A stretch of 58,715 nt of DNA from Caryophanales bacterium UBA7642 (GCA_002483745.1 DLIM01000006.1:18193-76907), one strand, 5' to 3'; numbered from the stretch's first letter, positions 1-9,204 are shown. Made by a program: numbers and translations. Notes: generated from the letters alone by a model not told the origin.

Positions 1-251
1 GAAAAGTATTCAATGCCTTGGCTTTTTAGATAGCTAGTGTCATCAGGATTGCTACTCACTTCTTTTAAAGTTCTTAAATCTATTACGCCTTTAACGTTAT
101 GTTCAATAAGAAGCAACTTGAATTCATCATCCAAAGAAGTCAAAGATTTACTTCTCACATAAAAAGAGGAATGGGTAACTGAGGAAGCTGTCCTCAGTCC
201 ACCCAAATCCCTGAAATTATATTTATTGATTACTGTTTCTTTAGAGATCAT
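1..251 (-). CDS. Protein-tyrosine phosphatase-like protein, N-terminal part, cut by window edge
   Basis: An open frame on the minus strand begins at an ATG inside the last codons of galE (11-base overlap) and stays open for 83 codons to the window edge. The translation begins MISKETVINKYNFRDLGG and continues with a hydrophobic stretch ending in VIDLRT. The NFRDLGG opening followed by a VIDLR strand is typical of the bacterial tyrosine-phosphatase family (Tyr_phosphatase_3 type), which dephosphorylates phosphotyrosine or related phosphoesters. The catalytic Cys loop (HCxxGxxR) would lie beyond the window, so activity cannot be judged. The ribosome site is weak; translational coupling to galE is likely. 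It is the last visible gene of the minus-strand operon. Confidence 0.7.
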   Translation of the reverse strand, partial: MISKETVINKYNFRDLGGLRTASSVTHSSFYVRSKSLTSLDDEFKLLLIEHNVKGVIDLRTLKEVSSNPDDTSYLKSQGIEYF

Positions 252-1371
252 TAGCGACTTTGATCTTATGGGCTTTGATACGGTCGATGTTTTCTAATTC
301 TTCATAAAGGGAAGAATGGTTTCTAGTCTCATTGACCTTATCAACATGCTGAAGCTGAACCTTAGAGAACTTGTTATTCGGATTGCCGTAAAGCTCCGGA
401 TGCTTCTTTCTCCAATTGACATCATCAGTGATCATCTGCTTTAAGTCACGGGTCGGCTTCCAGCCTAAGATTTCCATAGCTTTCTTGTTAGAGGCAACAA
501 TTGAATCCGCATCGCCAGCACGGCGAGGACCAAAGACATAGTTGACCTTCTTGCCAGTGACTTCACCGACAGTCTCAACTATTTCCTTATTGGTATAGCC
601 CGTCTCACTGCCTAAGTTGATGATAGCTGAATTGCCACCGTTTAAGAGCATCTTCATGCCTAAAACATGGGCATCAGCTAAATCAAGGACATGGATATAA
701 TCACGTAAGTTAGTGCCATCTCTAGTGGCATAATCGTTACCGAAAATCTGCATCTGTTTACCAGATTCAGAAGCATTGACGGTGACTGGAATCAAGTGAG
801 TTTCAACTGGGTGAGCCTCACCGATTGAACTATCTTCGCTAGCACCGGCAACGTTGAAGTAACGGAAGATGCAGTGCTTGATACCATAGGCTTTTTCGCA
901 ATCGCAGATTAAATGCTCGGCAGCTAATTTAGAGAATCCATAAGGTGATTCAGGATGCAAAGGAGCATCCTCAGTGATAGCTGGCTCCTTAGAGGAACCA
1001 TAGACAGCTGCTGTAGAAGAGAAGACGATATTTTTGCAGTCATGAGCTCTCATCGCTCTTAAGATAGCTAAGACACCAGAGAAGTTATCATCAAAATAAC
1101 TCAGAGGATGGCTAACGGATTCCGGAACAATGATTTTGCCGGCAAACTGCATAACGCCGACAATCTTGTTTTTGGTGAAGATAGCATCTAGAAGACCTAA
1201 GTTTCTGACATCGCCATAAACAAACTCGGCTTTTGGATCAACGGCATCGAGATGTCCGGTAGAAAGATTATCTACTACTACCACCTGAAAACCTGATTTG
1301 ACCAACTGTCTGACGGCATGAGAGCCAATATAACCGGCTCCTCCAGTAACTAAAATCTTTCCTTCTTCCAT
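241..1371 (-). CDS. galE: UDP-glucose 4-epimerase
   Basis: Interconverts UDP-galactose and UDP-glucose, the third Leloir step, in the cytoplasm. It is a short-chain dehydrogenase-type protein with a GGAGYIG NAD-binding loop at residues 10-16, the catalytic Ser/Thr region SSTAAVYG near 118-125, the YxxxK pair Tyr144/Lys148, and a YFNVAGA strand. It has 376 residues, about 40 more than the usual 330-340; the extra part is a charged C-terminal tail from about residue 330. A strong ribosome site (AAGGAGG) lies 7 bases before the ATG. It belongs to the same minus-strand operon as asnS and the t6A genes, far from galK-galT. Confidence 0.95.
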   Translation of the reverse strand: MEEGKILVTGGAGYIGSHAVRQLVKSGFQVVVVDNLSTGHLDAVDPKAEFVYGDVRNLGLLDAIFTKNKIVGVMQFAGKIIVPESVSHPLSYFDDNFSGVLAILRAMRAHDCKNIVFSSTAAVYGSSKEPAITEDAPLHPESPYGFSKLAAEHLICDCEKAYGIKHCIFRYFNVAGASEDSSIGEAHPVETHLIPVTVNASESGKQMQIFGNDYATRDGTNLRDYIHVLDLADAHVLGMKMLLNGGNSAIINLGSETGYTNKEIVETVGEVTGKKVNYVFGPRRAGDADSIVASNKKAMEILGWKPTRDLKQMITDDVNWRKKHPELYGNPNNKFSKVQLQHVDKVNETRNHSSLYEELENIDRIKAHKIKVANDL

Positions 1372-1387
1372 ATAACTTCCTCCTTTT

Positions 1388-2698
1388 TTAGCAATTGGCT
1401 AAGACGCTAGCTATCGTCTCTAAATAACTGCTATCCGAATTGTTGATAATAAAGCTTTCTTTTCCTAGCTTGGAGCTTACGCTAGGAACTAAGTCATTGC
1501 CGATGATTCCGGCATATGCCTGACCTGCTAAACCTAAGTAACCGGCAGTCTCTCTGATTTCAGGGTTGAAGTCATAACCGCCAAGCTGGCTGTTGGAACT
1601 TAAAGTTTTAGTCTTTAACGTATTAAAGCCATAACTATTATATATGGAACAACGACTTTCGGAAATGGAATTACTTAGAGCTAGGCTAATATTGCTATTA
1701 GCTTCAATAGCTTCAACTAAGGAACTGACGGCTTTTATTTTGTAGCGGGAGACTTCAAGGTTTGAGGCTATCGTTGATAAAACCGAGAGCCTTTCAGCAG
1801 AGCTAGAAGACTGATAAGTTAGGGAGTCCGAGCTTTCCTGATACTGAGCATCATAGATGACAGCATCATAGTAATTAGTAGGCAAAGTTGATCCACAGTT
1901 TACGACACTGATGACAGTGTAAGGAGAGGCGGTGTTGTTCTTGAGGGAAATACGTTTTCTTGTTCCGTCCTCGCTAGGCAAGGAGTAGAAAGTTGTGTTG
2001 ATGGCATCAGAGGAATTGATGGAGAAAGGATAGATCTTAGCCATATCGAGAGAGTTGTTAGTTGAATCATAATATTCGGTTATAGGGAAAATAAGATAGT
2101 CTCCTTCTGAGCAATCCGATAAATCAATATAGTATTTGCCATTCTTAAAGGAAGTGGAAAGGGTTGAAGGAGAGGAGGATTCAGTCGAAAGACTGAATAA
2201 GGCTATATCAGAATAACCAGTTCCGACCACCGAAGTGAGATCAGAGCTTGCTAAAGAGGAAGGGGTAATCTTGCTTTCGCTAAGATAAAGCCTAGCACCT
2301 AAAAGAGCGTAGTCTTTGATTTTAAGTTTATTGGAGATAGTAGTATCAGCTGTACCAAACTTTGAATAGACTGCCTGGCTATCAGCAAAGTTCTTGCTGT
2401 TTAAAAGAATGTAGGAATCATCTTTCTCTTCGGCATAAGCCTGTTCATTGATGACTTCATAGATAGCATAAATTGATGTCCCTAAAAGAGCTAAGACTAG
2501 GGCAGTAGAAATTATTTTTAAGGTAATCTCGACCGGACTTTTCTTTTTGGGGACTGCTTTTGTTTCGGGGATATTGTTAACAACAATGTTGATGGGATTA
2601 GGAATGTTTGGACTAGTATTATTTCCACCGGAAATATTCTGGGGATTCTCAGCGTTTTCTTCAGGCTGACTCAGATTCTCTTTGCGGTGGAAGAACAT
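1388..2698 (-). CDS. Membrane-anchored Ser-rich protein of unknown function
   Basis: I do not recognise a family. It has a hydrophilic, Asn/Pro-rich N-terminal part of about 50 residues, a KKK stretch, one predicted membrane helix at about 57-80, and about 350 residues rich in Ser, Thr, Tyr and Asn that look extracellular. No lipobox or clear catalytic motif is visible. The topology suggests a type II membrane protein with an outer domain. Its ATG directly follows the asnS stop (TAAATG), so translation is probably coupled, and galE follows after 16 bases. The placement between asnS and galE gives little hint of role. Confidence 0.8.
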   Translation of the reverse strand: MFFHRKENLSQPEENAENPQNISGGNNTSPNIPNPINIVVNNIPETKAVPKKKSPVEITLKIISTALVLALLGTSIYAIYEVINEQAYAEEKDDSYILLNSKNFADSQAVYSKFGTADTTISNKLKIKDYALLGARLYLSESKITPSSLASSDLTSVVGTGYSDIALFSLSTESSSPSTLSTSFKNGKYYIDLSDCSEGDYLIFPITEYYDSTNNSLDMAKIYPFSINSSDAINTTFYSLPSEDGTRKRISLKNNTASPYTVISVVNCGSTLPTNYYDAVIYDAQYQESSDSLTYQSSSSAERLSVLSTIASNLEVSRYKIKAVSSLVEAIEANSNISLALSNSISESRCSIYNSYGFNTLKTKTLSSNSQLGGYDFNPEIRETAGYLGLAGQAYAGIIGNDLVPSVSSKLGKESFIINNSDSSYLETIASVLANC

Positions 2699-4084
2699 TT
2701 AGAAAAGCATGTCCTTGTAGCAGCGAGGATAAGGAAGAGTATCACGGATGTTCTGCATGCCAGTAACTAACATTACTAGTCTTTCAAAGCCTAGACCAAA
2801 ACCAGAATGAGGAATAGAGCCATTCTTTCTTAGGTCAAGATACCATTGATAGGCAGGAAGATTCATATGGAGATCATTCATTCTCTTCAAAAGCTTATCG
2901 TAATCGACTTCACGTTCACTGCCACCGCATAATTCACCGATGGTAGGAACTAATAGATCAACAGCGGCAACGGTCTTATTATCGGGGTTCATCTTCATAT
3001 AGAAAGCTTTGATTTCCTTAGGATAATCAGTTAAGAAGATAGGTCCCTTAAAGACCTGTTCAGTTAAATATCTTTCATGTTCGGATCCTAAATCCAAGCC
3101 GAACTTGATATCAGAGACTTCGAACTTATGACCGTTCTTAACGGCATCAGCCAAAATCTTGATAGCATCCTCATATTTGACTCTGGTAAAAGGCTTGTTG
3201 ACGAATTCATCAAGTCTCTTAGGAAGATCTTTATCAATTCTCTGAGCAAAGAAATCCATATCCTGATAGCAGTCTTCCCTGGTATGCTTAACGACATACT
3301 TTAGGAAACTCTCCATCAAGTCTTCATCATCGGCCATATGAGCCCAACTGATTTCCGGCTCAACCATCCAGAATTCAGCGGCATGTCTAGTCGTGTTGGA
3401 CTTTTCAGCTCTGAAAGTTGGCCCAAAAGTATAGACCTTGCCATAGGTTAGGGCAAAAGGTTCAACATGAAGCTGACCAGAAACAGTGAGATGGACATTA
3501 TCTTTACCGAAGAATTCATTAGGATGCTTAGCATCGGAATAGACATTAAAGGTCTGTCCTTCGCCTTCGCAGTCATTGGCAGTAAGAATCGGAGTATGGA
3601 TCCAATAGAAACCATTTTCATGGAAGTACTGATGGATATAATAAGCTAAAGTGCTTCTGACACGGAAGACGGCATTGAAGGTATTGGTCTTAGGTCTCCA
3701 CTGAGGAATTGTTCTTAAATAATCAAAAGAAGTCTTCTTCTTCTGAAGAGGATAGTTATCGCCGACTGAGCCAATCAGTTCAATCTTACTAGCTTCTAAT
3801 TCAAAAGGCTGAGGGGCTTCAGGAGTGACATGAAGAATGCCTTCCACTCTGACAGCTGAACCTAGCTTGATGTTCTTGCTGGCCTCATCAGTGTCTTTAT
3901 AGACAACCTGGATGGAGTCAAAGCAGCTGCCATCATTGACAGCTAAGAAGCCAACCTGACCTAAGCAACGGTTGTTTTTGACATAACCGCCGATTTCTAA
4001 TTCTTTGTTGTCAAAGTCTTTGATTTCCTTGCTTCTGACTTTAAGGAAGAGATCTTTAACATCAATTTTTTCATGAAGTTCCAT
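2699..4084 (-). CDS. asnS: Asparaginyl-tRNA synthetase
   Basis: Charges tRNA-Asn with asparagine in the cytoplasm. The N-terminal 110 residues form the OB-fold anticodon-binding domain. The class II core follows, with motif 2 around FRAEKSNTTRH and motif 3 GFGLGFERL near the end, followed by IRDTLPYPR. The C-terminal ending and the 461-residue length fit AsnRS rather than the longer bacterial AspRS, and there is no GAD insertion. AAAGGA lies 9 bases before the start. It lies 32 bases after tsaD in the same direction, consistent with one operon of tRNA-related genes. Confidence 0.93.
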   Translation of the reverse strand: MELHEKIDVKDLFLKVRSKEIKDFDNKELEIGGYVKNNRCLGQVGFLAVNDGSCFDSIQVVYKDTDEASKNIKLGSAVRVEGILHVTPEAPQPFELEASKIELIGSVGDNYPLQKKKTSFDYLRTIPQWRPKTNTFNAVFRVRSTLAYYIHQYFHENGFYWIHTPILTANDCEGEGQTFNVYSDAKHPNEFFGKDNVHLTVSGQLHVEPFALTYGKVYTFGPTFRAEKSNTTRHAAEFWMVEPEISWAHMADDEDLMESFLKYVVKHTREDCYQDMDFFAQRIDKDLPKRLDEFVNKPFTRVKYEDAIKILADAVKNGHKFEVSDIKFGLDLGSEHERYLTEQVFKGPIFLTDYPKEIKAFYMKMNPDNKTVAAVDLLVPTIGELCGGSEREVDYDKLLKRMNDLHMNLPAYQWYLDLRKNGSIPHSGFGLGFERLVMLVTGMQNIRDTLPYPRCYKDMLF

Positions 4085-4116
4085 AAGATAATGTCCTTTA
4101 CTATTTCCGACTAGAG

Positions 4117-5157
4117 TTAATAAGCTCTATTAGTCTCATCATCCAAGCTTCTATTAGGTTCAGTTGATACTGATAGAGGAGCCAGACGATTCTTTTCTAT
4201 CATATGATGGGCTACTTTTGCAATCATAGCTGCATTATCGGTAGTGCACCAAAGGGGTGGAATAACGACCTGAATATCTTTGCGGTTTTCAAATCTTCTC
4301 TTCACTTCACTTCTTAAATAGGAATTAGCACTGACTCCGCCACCTACTACAACTTCTTTGACCTGATAATCGTTAACCGCCAACTCGACTTTATCTAAGA
4401 GCTGATTAACGAAGTTCTCTTCAGTGGAACGGGCATAGCTTTTAACGACATCTAGAGGCAAAGAGCCATCCGGATTCTTCTTTTCTTTCTCAATCATCCT
4501 GACGATATGGCTCTTCAATCCTGAATAGGAGAGGTTGTAGCCAGAGACTTTAGGAGTCGGTAACTTGAAGGTCTTGATATTGGGATCTTGAGAGATTTTA
4601 TCAATCATGACGCCTCCAGGATAAGGAAGCCCTAATGAACGGGCTACTTTATCAAAGGCTTCACCGATAGCATCATCTTCAGTCTGACCAATAATCTGGA
4701 AGTTTAGTTCATCTTTAAGATAAACAATATCACTGTTGCCACCGCTTGCCACTAAGGCAATCAAAGGATAATTGAAGGGAGCGGCATATTCGTTAGCATA
4801 GATATGTCCGGCTAAATGATGAACCGAGATAAGAGGAACATTCAGATACTGAGCAATAGTTTTAGCGGCCATATTGCCAATCTGTAAAGCACCAGGAAGT
4901 CCAGGGCCTCCAGTAACGGCTACATGAGTAATGGTTTTATAGTCAAAGCCTTTTAAGGAGAGAGCATAGGAGACGACTTTGGTAATATTCTTTAGATGTA
5001 GGCGGCTAGCCAGTTCAGGATAGACACCCCCAAAGCGCTGATGATCCTTGATCTGAGTATTGACAGTGTTAGCTAAAAGCTCAGTGCCATTCTTTAAAAT
5101 GGCCATAGCGGTTTCATCACAGCTAGATTCGATAGCCAGAATTACTTCATCTTTCAT
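4117..5157 (-). CDS. tsaD: tRNA N6-adenosine threonylcarbamoyltransferase
   Basis: Catalytic subunit that transfers threonylcarbamoyl to A37 of ANN-decoding tRNAs, acting with TsaB and TsaE. The frame opens at a TTG (5181), but the ATG eight codons later is the better start: AAAAAGGAG lies just before it and the protein then begins at the conserved IESSCDET strand. From that start the metal-binding HxxxH is His114/His118 (HHLAGH), GGPGLPGAL lies at about 83-91, and a DNAAMIA motif is near the C-terminus. The 346-residue length is normal. It starts 2 bases after the rimI stop. Confidence 0.95.
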   Translation of the reverse strand: MKDEVILAIESSCDETAMAILKNGTELLANTVNTQIKDHQRFGGVYPELASRLHLKNITKVVSYALSLKGFDYKTITHVAVTGGPGLPGALQIGNMAAKTIAQYLNVPLISVHHLAGHIYANEYAAPFNYPLIALVASGGNSDIVYLKDELNFQIIGQTEDDAIGEAFDKVARSLGLPYPGGVMIDKISQDPNIKTFKLPTPKVSGYNLSYSGLKSHIVRMIEKEKKNPDGSLPLDVVKSYARSTEENFVNQLLDKVELAVNDYQVKEVVVGGGVSANSYLRSEVKRRFENRKDIQVVIPPLWCTTDNAAMIAKVAHHMIEKNRLAPLSVSTEPNRSLDDETNRAY

Positions 5158-5159
5158 AT

Positions 5160-5594
5160 CTAGAGCTCCTTTTTGTAGCAAAGAGCGGAAACGGTTAGAT
5201 AATAGTTTTCTCTCCTGCGGTATTGTTTAAAGCCTGTTCTTTCATATAGGGAGATGGCTTTTTTGTTGTTTTCTCTAACTTCTAAGAAGACGGTCTGATA
5301 GTTTTCTTTCTTAAGAAGGCTTAATCCGTAGTTTAGTAAGTAGGTGGCTTCACCTTTGCCTTCACTTTGATCAAGGATAGCTAATTCATCAATCTCAGCT
5401 TCTTGGCCTTCTAATCTAAAGCAAAGATATCCTGTTTTTTCTATTCCTTCAAGAAGAATGAGAACGAGGAAGTTTTTATCTTCGAGATAGGTAAGGATCT
5501 CTTCTTTAGTGGTGGTGGTTGCTAAGATTCTTGTATGAGACAAGCCGAAGATGAAATCTTGGTCATCCTTAGTCGCTGCTCTGACGCTGATCAT
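5160..5594 (-). CDS. rimI: RimI-type GNAT N-acetyltransferase
   Basis: A single GNAT domain of 144 residues. Acetyl-CoA binding is indicated by an acidic beta strand (EIDELAI) followed by a QSEGKGEATYLL loop-helix, a slightly altered version of the usual Q/RxxGxG/A. The C-terminal signature is LEVRENN..AISLYERTGF and a REN-YY ending, as in RimI. RimI acetylates the N-terminus of ribosomal protein S18 in some bacteria; the substrate here is not shown. It overlaps tsaB by ATGA and sits between tsaB and tsaD, the normal Firmicutes order, which supports the name. Confidence 0.85.
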   Translation of the reverse strand: MISVRAATKDDQDFIFGLSHTRILATTTTKEEILTYLEDKNFLVLILLEGIEKTGYLCFRLEGQEAEIDELAILDQSEGKGEATYLLNYGLSLLKKENYQTVFLEVRENNKKAISLYERTGFKQYRRRENYYLTVSALCYKKEL

Positions 5595-6205
5595 ATCTTC
5601 AAAGCGTATTCCGGAAGATACTCTTCCTCTTTGGAGGAGAAATCAGTGAAGAGAGAGAGGGAATTCATCATCAAATCAAGAATATCGACTTCTTTGAGGC
5701 TCTTGCCTTTAAGAACTAAATGGGCTAATTCATCTTTCTTCTCAACGATGACTTCAGGATAATCGGCTAATTCCTTTGAGACATCAGCGCGAAGAATCTT
5801 TCTATAAGAATAGACACCAGCCTTGTTTTCTCCGGCAAAGAGATTGCCGCTTCGATCGCTAAGACAGCTGATTGCATTCTTCTTTTCCTGAAGCATCAGT
5901 TTCATGGTTGCAATTCCGTAGATCTTAATTTTGTCATTGATGCCATAGATGGTTCTAGGGATAGCTAAACCTAAGCGGATACCAGTATTGCTTCCTGGTC
6001 CTAATAGGCAATAGAAAGCATCAACATCAGCCAAAGAAAAATGCAGACGGTCACCAAGGTATTCAATGCCTAAGTGTGTTCTCTCTAAGGCTCTTTTAGG
6101 GTCTCCCATATCAACTGTAAGATAGCGAGTTGAAACTGTAGCTCCTAATTCCAAAGCTTTGGTGGCGGTATTAATAAAGAGAGTTACCTTTTGATTATCT
6201 TTCAT
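5591..6205 (-). CDS. tsaB: t6A biosynthesis protein TsaB
   Basis: Non-catalytic partner of TsaD in the threonylcarbamoyl-transfer complex. It has an ASKHA-type fold with an N-terminal FINTATKALELG strand-turn and the conserved loop GPGSNTGIRLGL, equivalent to the usual GPGSFTGLR. At 204 residues it is a little short for the family. It overlaps tsaE by 11 bases and rimI by 4, giving the compact order tsaE-tsaB-rimI-tsaD. Confidence 0.9.
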   Translation of the reverse strand: MKDNQKVTLFINTATKALELGATVSTRYLTVDMGDPKRALERTHLGIEYLGDRLHFSLADVDAFYCLLGPGSNTGIRLGLAIPRTIYGINDKIKIYGIATMKLMLQEKKNAISCLSDRSGNLFAGENKAGVYSYRKILRADVSKELADYPEVIVEKKDELAHLVLKGKSLKEVDILDLMMNSLSLFTDFSSKEEEYLPEYALKI

Positions 6206-6635
6206 CAGTGATTACCAGCTTTCTCTTTTCTTCATCTATGTAAGTAAGCTCAACTTTGATGACTGGATGGTAGTTTATAAGATAACTGTTTCCGAAATTC
6301 GGCCATTCGATGTAAGTGATAATGCTCTTATCGCCTAACACTTCATCTAAGCCTAAGTCTTTTCTTTCTTCATCGGCATTTTCAAGACGATAGCAGTCAA
6401 CATGATAGAGAGTGAACTTGCTTCCTTTATAGACCTTGATGAGGTTGAAAGTTGGGGAATTGATTATTCCTTTGACTCCAATAGCCTTACCTAAGCCTTG
6501 ACAGAAAGCGGTCTTTCCGGCACCAAGAGGGCCAGTAGCCAATATGACTTCTCCACCCTTAAAAGTGCTAGCTAGCTGAGTAGCTATCTGTTTAGTTTCT
6601 TCAGAGCTGTTGGTGATGTATTCAGTAGTTTTCAT
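6195..6635 (-). CDS. tsaE: t6A biosynthesis ATPase TsaE
   Basis: Small P-loop ATPase needed for turnover of the TsaB-TsaD complex. Walker A is GPLGAGKT at residues 35-42, followed by the family motifs SPTFNLI, HVDCYRL and IEWP. The 146-residue length is typical. Its ATG overlaps the stop of the upstream membrane protein (ATGA). Confidence 0.93.
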   Translation of the reverse strand: MKTTEYITNSSEETKQIATQLASTFKGGEVILATGPLGAGKTAFCQGLGKAIGVKGIINSPTFNLIKVYKGSKFTLYHVDCYRLENADEERKDLGLDEVLGDKSIITYIEWPNFGNSYLINYHPVIKVELTYIDEEKRKLVITDER

Positions 6636-8101
6636 TGATTTACTTCAGTCTTCTTTCTTTTAGAGTCGACATAATCGGCAAAATCAAATATCTGATGAGT
6701 AGCTTCTTTGAATTCATCCATGGTTCCAATATGGGGAGCTGTCTTAATCGGCAAAGACATAATATCATCGCTTAAGGTTAAGCCAAATTTGCTGCCATAG
6801 GAATTCAAGGAAATGAAGGCGGACTGAATAGTTAAGCCGACATTAATCTCATTAAGCAAAGCCACACCTTCTTTATCGAAGAATTTAGAAGCTTCACGGG
6901 GATTGATGGCATAAACGACAATATTGCTTCTAAGTCCAGGAACATGAACGGCTTCAAAGCCAGTTAAGTAGTTTGGAAGAACCGTATATTTCTTTTCTCC
7001 CATGAAGGAGATGATAACAGCTTCTTCAGACTCGACATTCATATCATAGCTATAAATCTTTCCAAACAAGCCGGTTGAAGTTTCGGTAGCTTCGGGATTC
7101 TTCTTCTTGGCTTTTTCTTCATCTTTACGTCTCTTATCGCTTTCTTTGCTATTGCCATTAGCTTCGTTAGCTAATTCAAGATCAACCATAGTCATATCCT
7201 TGTCGGATAACTCCTGAGTAGAGGTCAAGGTATCACTATCAACCGGCGAAGGAACATAAGGGGTATCATCAAGGTTTACTAATTCAGTAGGCTTTTTATT
7301 GGCATCCTCAATTTTGATTGAAGGAATAACGACAGCGACCTCAGCAACCTGGAAGTTACGGCCTTTTCTCTTGCCTTCAACTAAGGCACGGGACTGAATA
7401 GAGTTGATAACACGGAAGTAGTGAGACTGAATGATGACCTGATCATCAATCTTCGCATCAGGGCATAAGACAGGATCAGCAACTCCTAAGCCATCGAAGG
7501 TGTAACCATTGACGATATCTTCATAGACGCCTAAATATTCTTCTGCGACCTTGGAATTCTTTTTGTTGAAGACTGAGGCTAAGACAAAGGAACCGATGAT
7601 GATAGCAACAGCAATACCGATGACTGTCCAGGTAATCCACTGAGCACCTTTGTTTGTGAAGGTGACAATGATTACACCGACAAAGGAGATAATCATCAAG
7701 ACAATACTGACAATATCCCAAGTCTTGGACTTGCCAAGTTTAGCCATGAAGGTTTTCCTGGTTTTCTCAATATCTTCATCGATGGTTCTTGTACCATCGT
7801 TAACATACTTGATGGGTTTGAAATAAGAGGCATCAGTAGGCTTAGCTGTTGAACCTTTGGCATTGTAGCTGCCATCGATTGAATCAGCTTTCTCTTCTTC
7901 AGCGGGTTGAGTGATGACATCATTGACGGCTTTATCATCAACAGGAGCCTTATTTTCTTCTTCCGAAACTGAGGCATCAGCAGTTGCCTTTTCAGTTTCC
8001 GGAGCGGTTTCTTCTATAGTTTCTTTTTTGGCAGTATCTTTATCAACTGCTTCAGTTGTGTTTTCTGAAGCATCTAGAGTCTTTTTTTCATTTTCTTCCA
8101 T
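6632..8101 (-). CDS. Acidic two-helix membrane protein of unknown function
   Basis: I do not recognise a family. Residues 1-90 are low-complexity and acidic (Glu, Ala, Thr, Lys). Two membrane helices lie at about 130-148 and 155-177. A soluble C-terminal part of about 300 residues follows, containing a charged Lys/Glu insert near 325-345. The short link between the helices would put both soluble parts on the same side, probably the cytoplasm. It is the first gene of the t6A/asnS/galE operon, with a possible extended -10 promoter and an AAAGGTG ribosome site upstream. Confidence 0.8.
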   Translation of the reverse strand: MEENEKKTLDASENTTEAVDKDTAKKETIEETAPETEKATADASVSEEENKAPVDDKAVNDVITQPAEEEKADSIDGSYNAKGSTAKPTDASYFKPIKYVNDGTRTIDEDIEKTRKTFMAKLGKSKTWDIVSIVLMIISFVGVIIVTFTNKGAQWITWTVIGIAVAIIIGSFVLASVFNKKNSKVAEEYLGVYEDIVNGYTFDGLGVADPVLCPDAKIDDQVIIQSHYFRVINSIQSRALVEGKRKGRNFQVAEVAVVIPSIKIEDANKKPTELVNLDDTPYVPSPVDSDTLTSTQELSDKDMTMVDLELANEANGNSKESDKRRKDEEKAKKKNPEATETSTGLFGKIYSYDMNVESEEAVIISFMGEKKYTVLPNYLTGFEAVHVPGLRSNIVVYAINPREASKFFDKEGVALLNEINVGLTIQSAFISLNSYGSKFGLTLSDDIMSLPIKTAPHIGTMDEFKEATHQIFDFADYVDSKRKKTEVNQ

Positions 8102-8133
8102 GGGGTTTCACCTTTCTTTTGTATAGCCTCTTA

Positions 8134-8142
8134 ATTATAACA
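8134..8142 (-). promoter_or_regulatory. Extended -10 promoter for the t6A-asnS-galE operon
   Basis: On the minus strand the sequence TGTTATAAT forms an extended -10 element about 33 bases before the ATG of the first gene of the operon. No good -35 is visible at normal spacing, which is acceptable for an extended -10 site. Confidence 0.5.
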
Positions 8143-8220
8143 AAATTATTTTAAACAAGAGAATATAATCAAGTAAATATATATATTTATATATTTCCTT
8201 TTAAAGGGTTTATTTTATTC

Positions 8221-8252
8221 AAAGAAAAAGGTTCCTGCTTTTTACAGGAACC
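8221..8252 (-). terminator. Intrinsic terminator after the 7-helix membrane protein gene
   Basis: Perfect 8-bp inverted repeat GGTTCCTG/CAGGAACC with a 7-base loop, followed on the minus strand by TTTTTCTTT. It closes the gene that ends at 8279 and separates it from the t6A operon. Confidence 0.85.
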
Positions 8253-8278
8253 ATTTGTTTCTTAGAACTAAGCTTTAA

Positions 8279-9130
8279 TTAGACAGCAGCAATCATTCCG
8301 TAATAGAAGATAGCTACCGCATCTAAAGCAAAAGCAGCGAATGTCAGGAAATTGAAGGCGGTATGATAACCGGTCTTTTTCTTTCCGGAAGCTAAGAAAA
8401 TTAAGCTTAAATCCATGACGACAGAAGCAACGATAACTAAGGCCATACCAGTCTTTCCGACAGCATAAGTCTTGGCCATAATCGGATAGAAGCAGACAAT
8501 TACCCAAAGAAGAATAGCTAACATGACATAGTTAATAGTCTTTAAAGTCTTAGGATTCTTCTTTATTAGGACAAAGTTTAAGACGATAGCGGCAATGATG
8601 AACAAACAGACTAATCCTAAAAGCAAATATTCCATGTAAGAATATACACCACCATTAAGAAGCTGATAAGCTTCAATGTTGCTGCCTCTTAAGGGAATCA
8701 AAGCAAAGCCGGTGTAAAGAGCGCCGATCATGACGTAGAAGAGAGAATAATAAATTGCTTTCTGAAGGTCATGACTCTTAGTTTCTGCATATTTGAGCTT
8801 GTAGAACAAAGAGTAGGCAATCAAAGCTAAACCGGCGACACTGATTAAGACGATAGCGACAATACCACCGATTCCATAGCCATCCTGGCCCTTAAAGGAA
8901 GTAGTATTGCTAATACCATAGTAGAGTGCGCAGACTAAGAAACAAATGAAGCCAGCGAATCCGATAGAGTGTAAGACAATGTTGGTGATTCTCTCAGCTT
9001 TTCCCATCTTCGGAAAATCACGGTAAGAGGTATCCTCTTCCTGACCCTTTCGATAGAGATAGCTGAAGTCCATGTTGTCTATTTCGCTATCATTGTTCTG
9101 AATCTTTTTGTTAGATTTCTTTTCAGACAT
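8279..9130 (-). CDS. Seven-helix membrane protein of unknown function
   Basis: 283 residues with a charged N-terminal 45-residue cytoplasmic tail and about seven predicted membrane helices (roughly 50-72, 87-110, 126-146, 166-188, 199-218, 228-248 and 258-280). I see no transporter or enzyme motif and cannot name it. It appears to be a single-gene unit: a TATAAT and GGAGG site lie upstream and a strong terminator downstream. Confidence 0.8.
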   Translation of the reverse strand: MSEKKSNKKIQNNDSEIDNMDFSYLYRKGQEEDTSYRDFPKMGKAERITNIVLHSIGFAGFICFLVCALYYGISNTTSFKGQDGYGIGGIVAIVLISVAGLALIAYSLFYKLKYAETKSHDLQKAIYYSLFYVMIGALYTGFALIPLRGSNIEAYQLLNGGVYSYMEYLLLGLVCLFIIAAIVLNFVLIKKNPKTLKTINYVMLAILLWVIVCFYPIMAKTYAVGKTGMALVIVASVVMDLSLIFLASGKKKTGYHTAFNFLTFAAFALDAVAIFYYGMIAAV

Positions 9131-9166
9131 TTTTAAATCCTCCAGAGAAAATAGTAAATCCTATAG

Positions 9167-9172
9167 ATTATA
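9167..9172 (-). promoter_or_regulatory. -10 element for the 7-helix membrane protein gene
   Basis: TATAAT on the minus strand, 36 bases before the ATG, in an AT-rich stretch. The -35 is unclear. A TGGAGGA ribosome site lies between it and the start codon. Confidence 0.45.
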
Positions 9173-9204
9173 GTAAATTTTATAGCAAAAAAGAATTACT
9201 TTTT

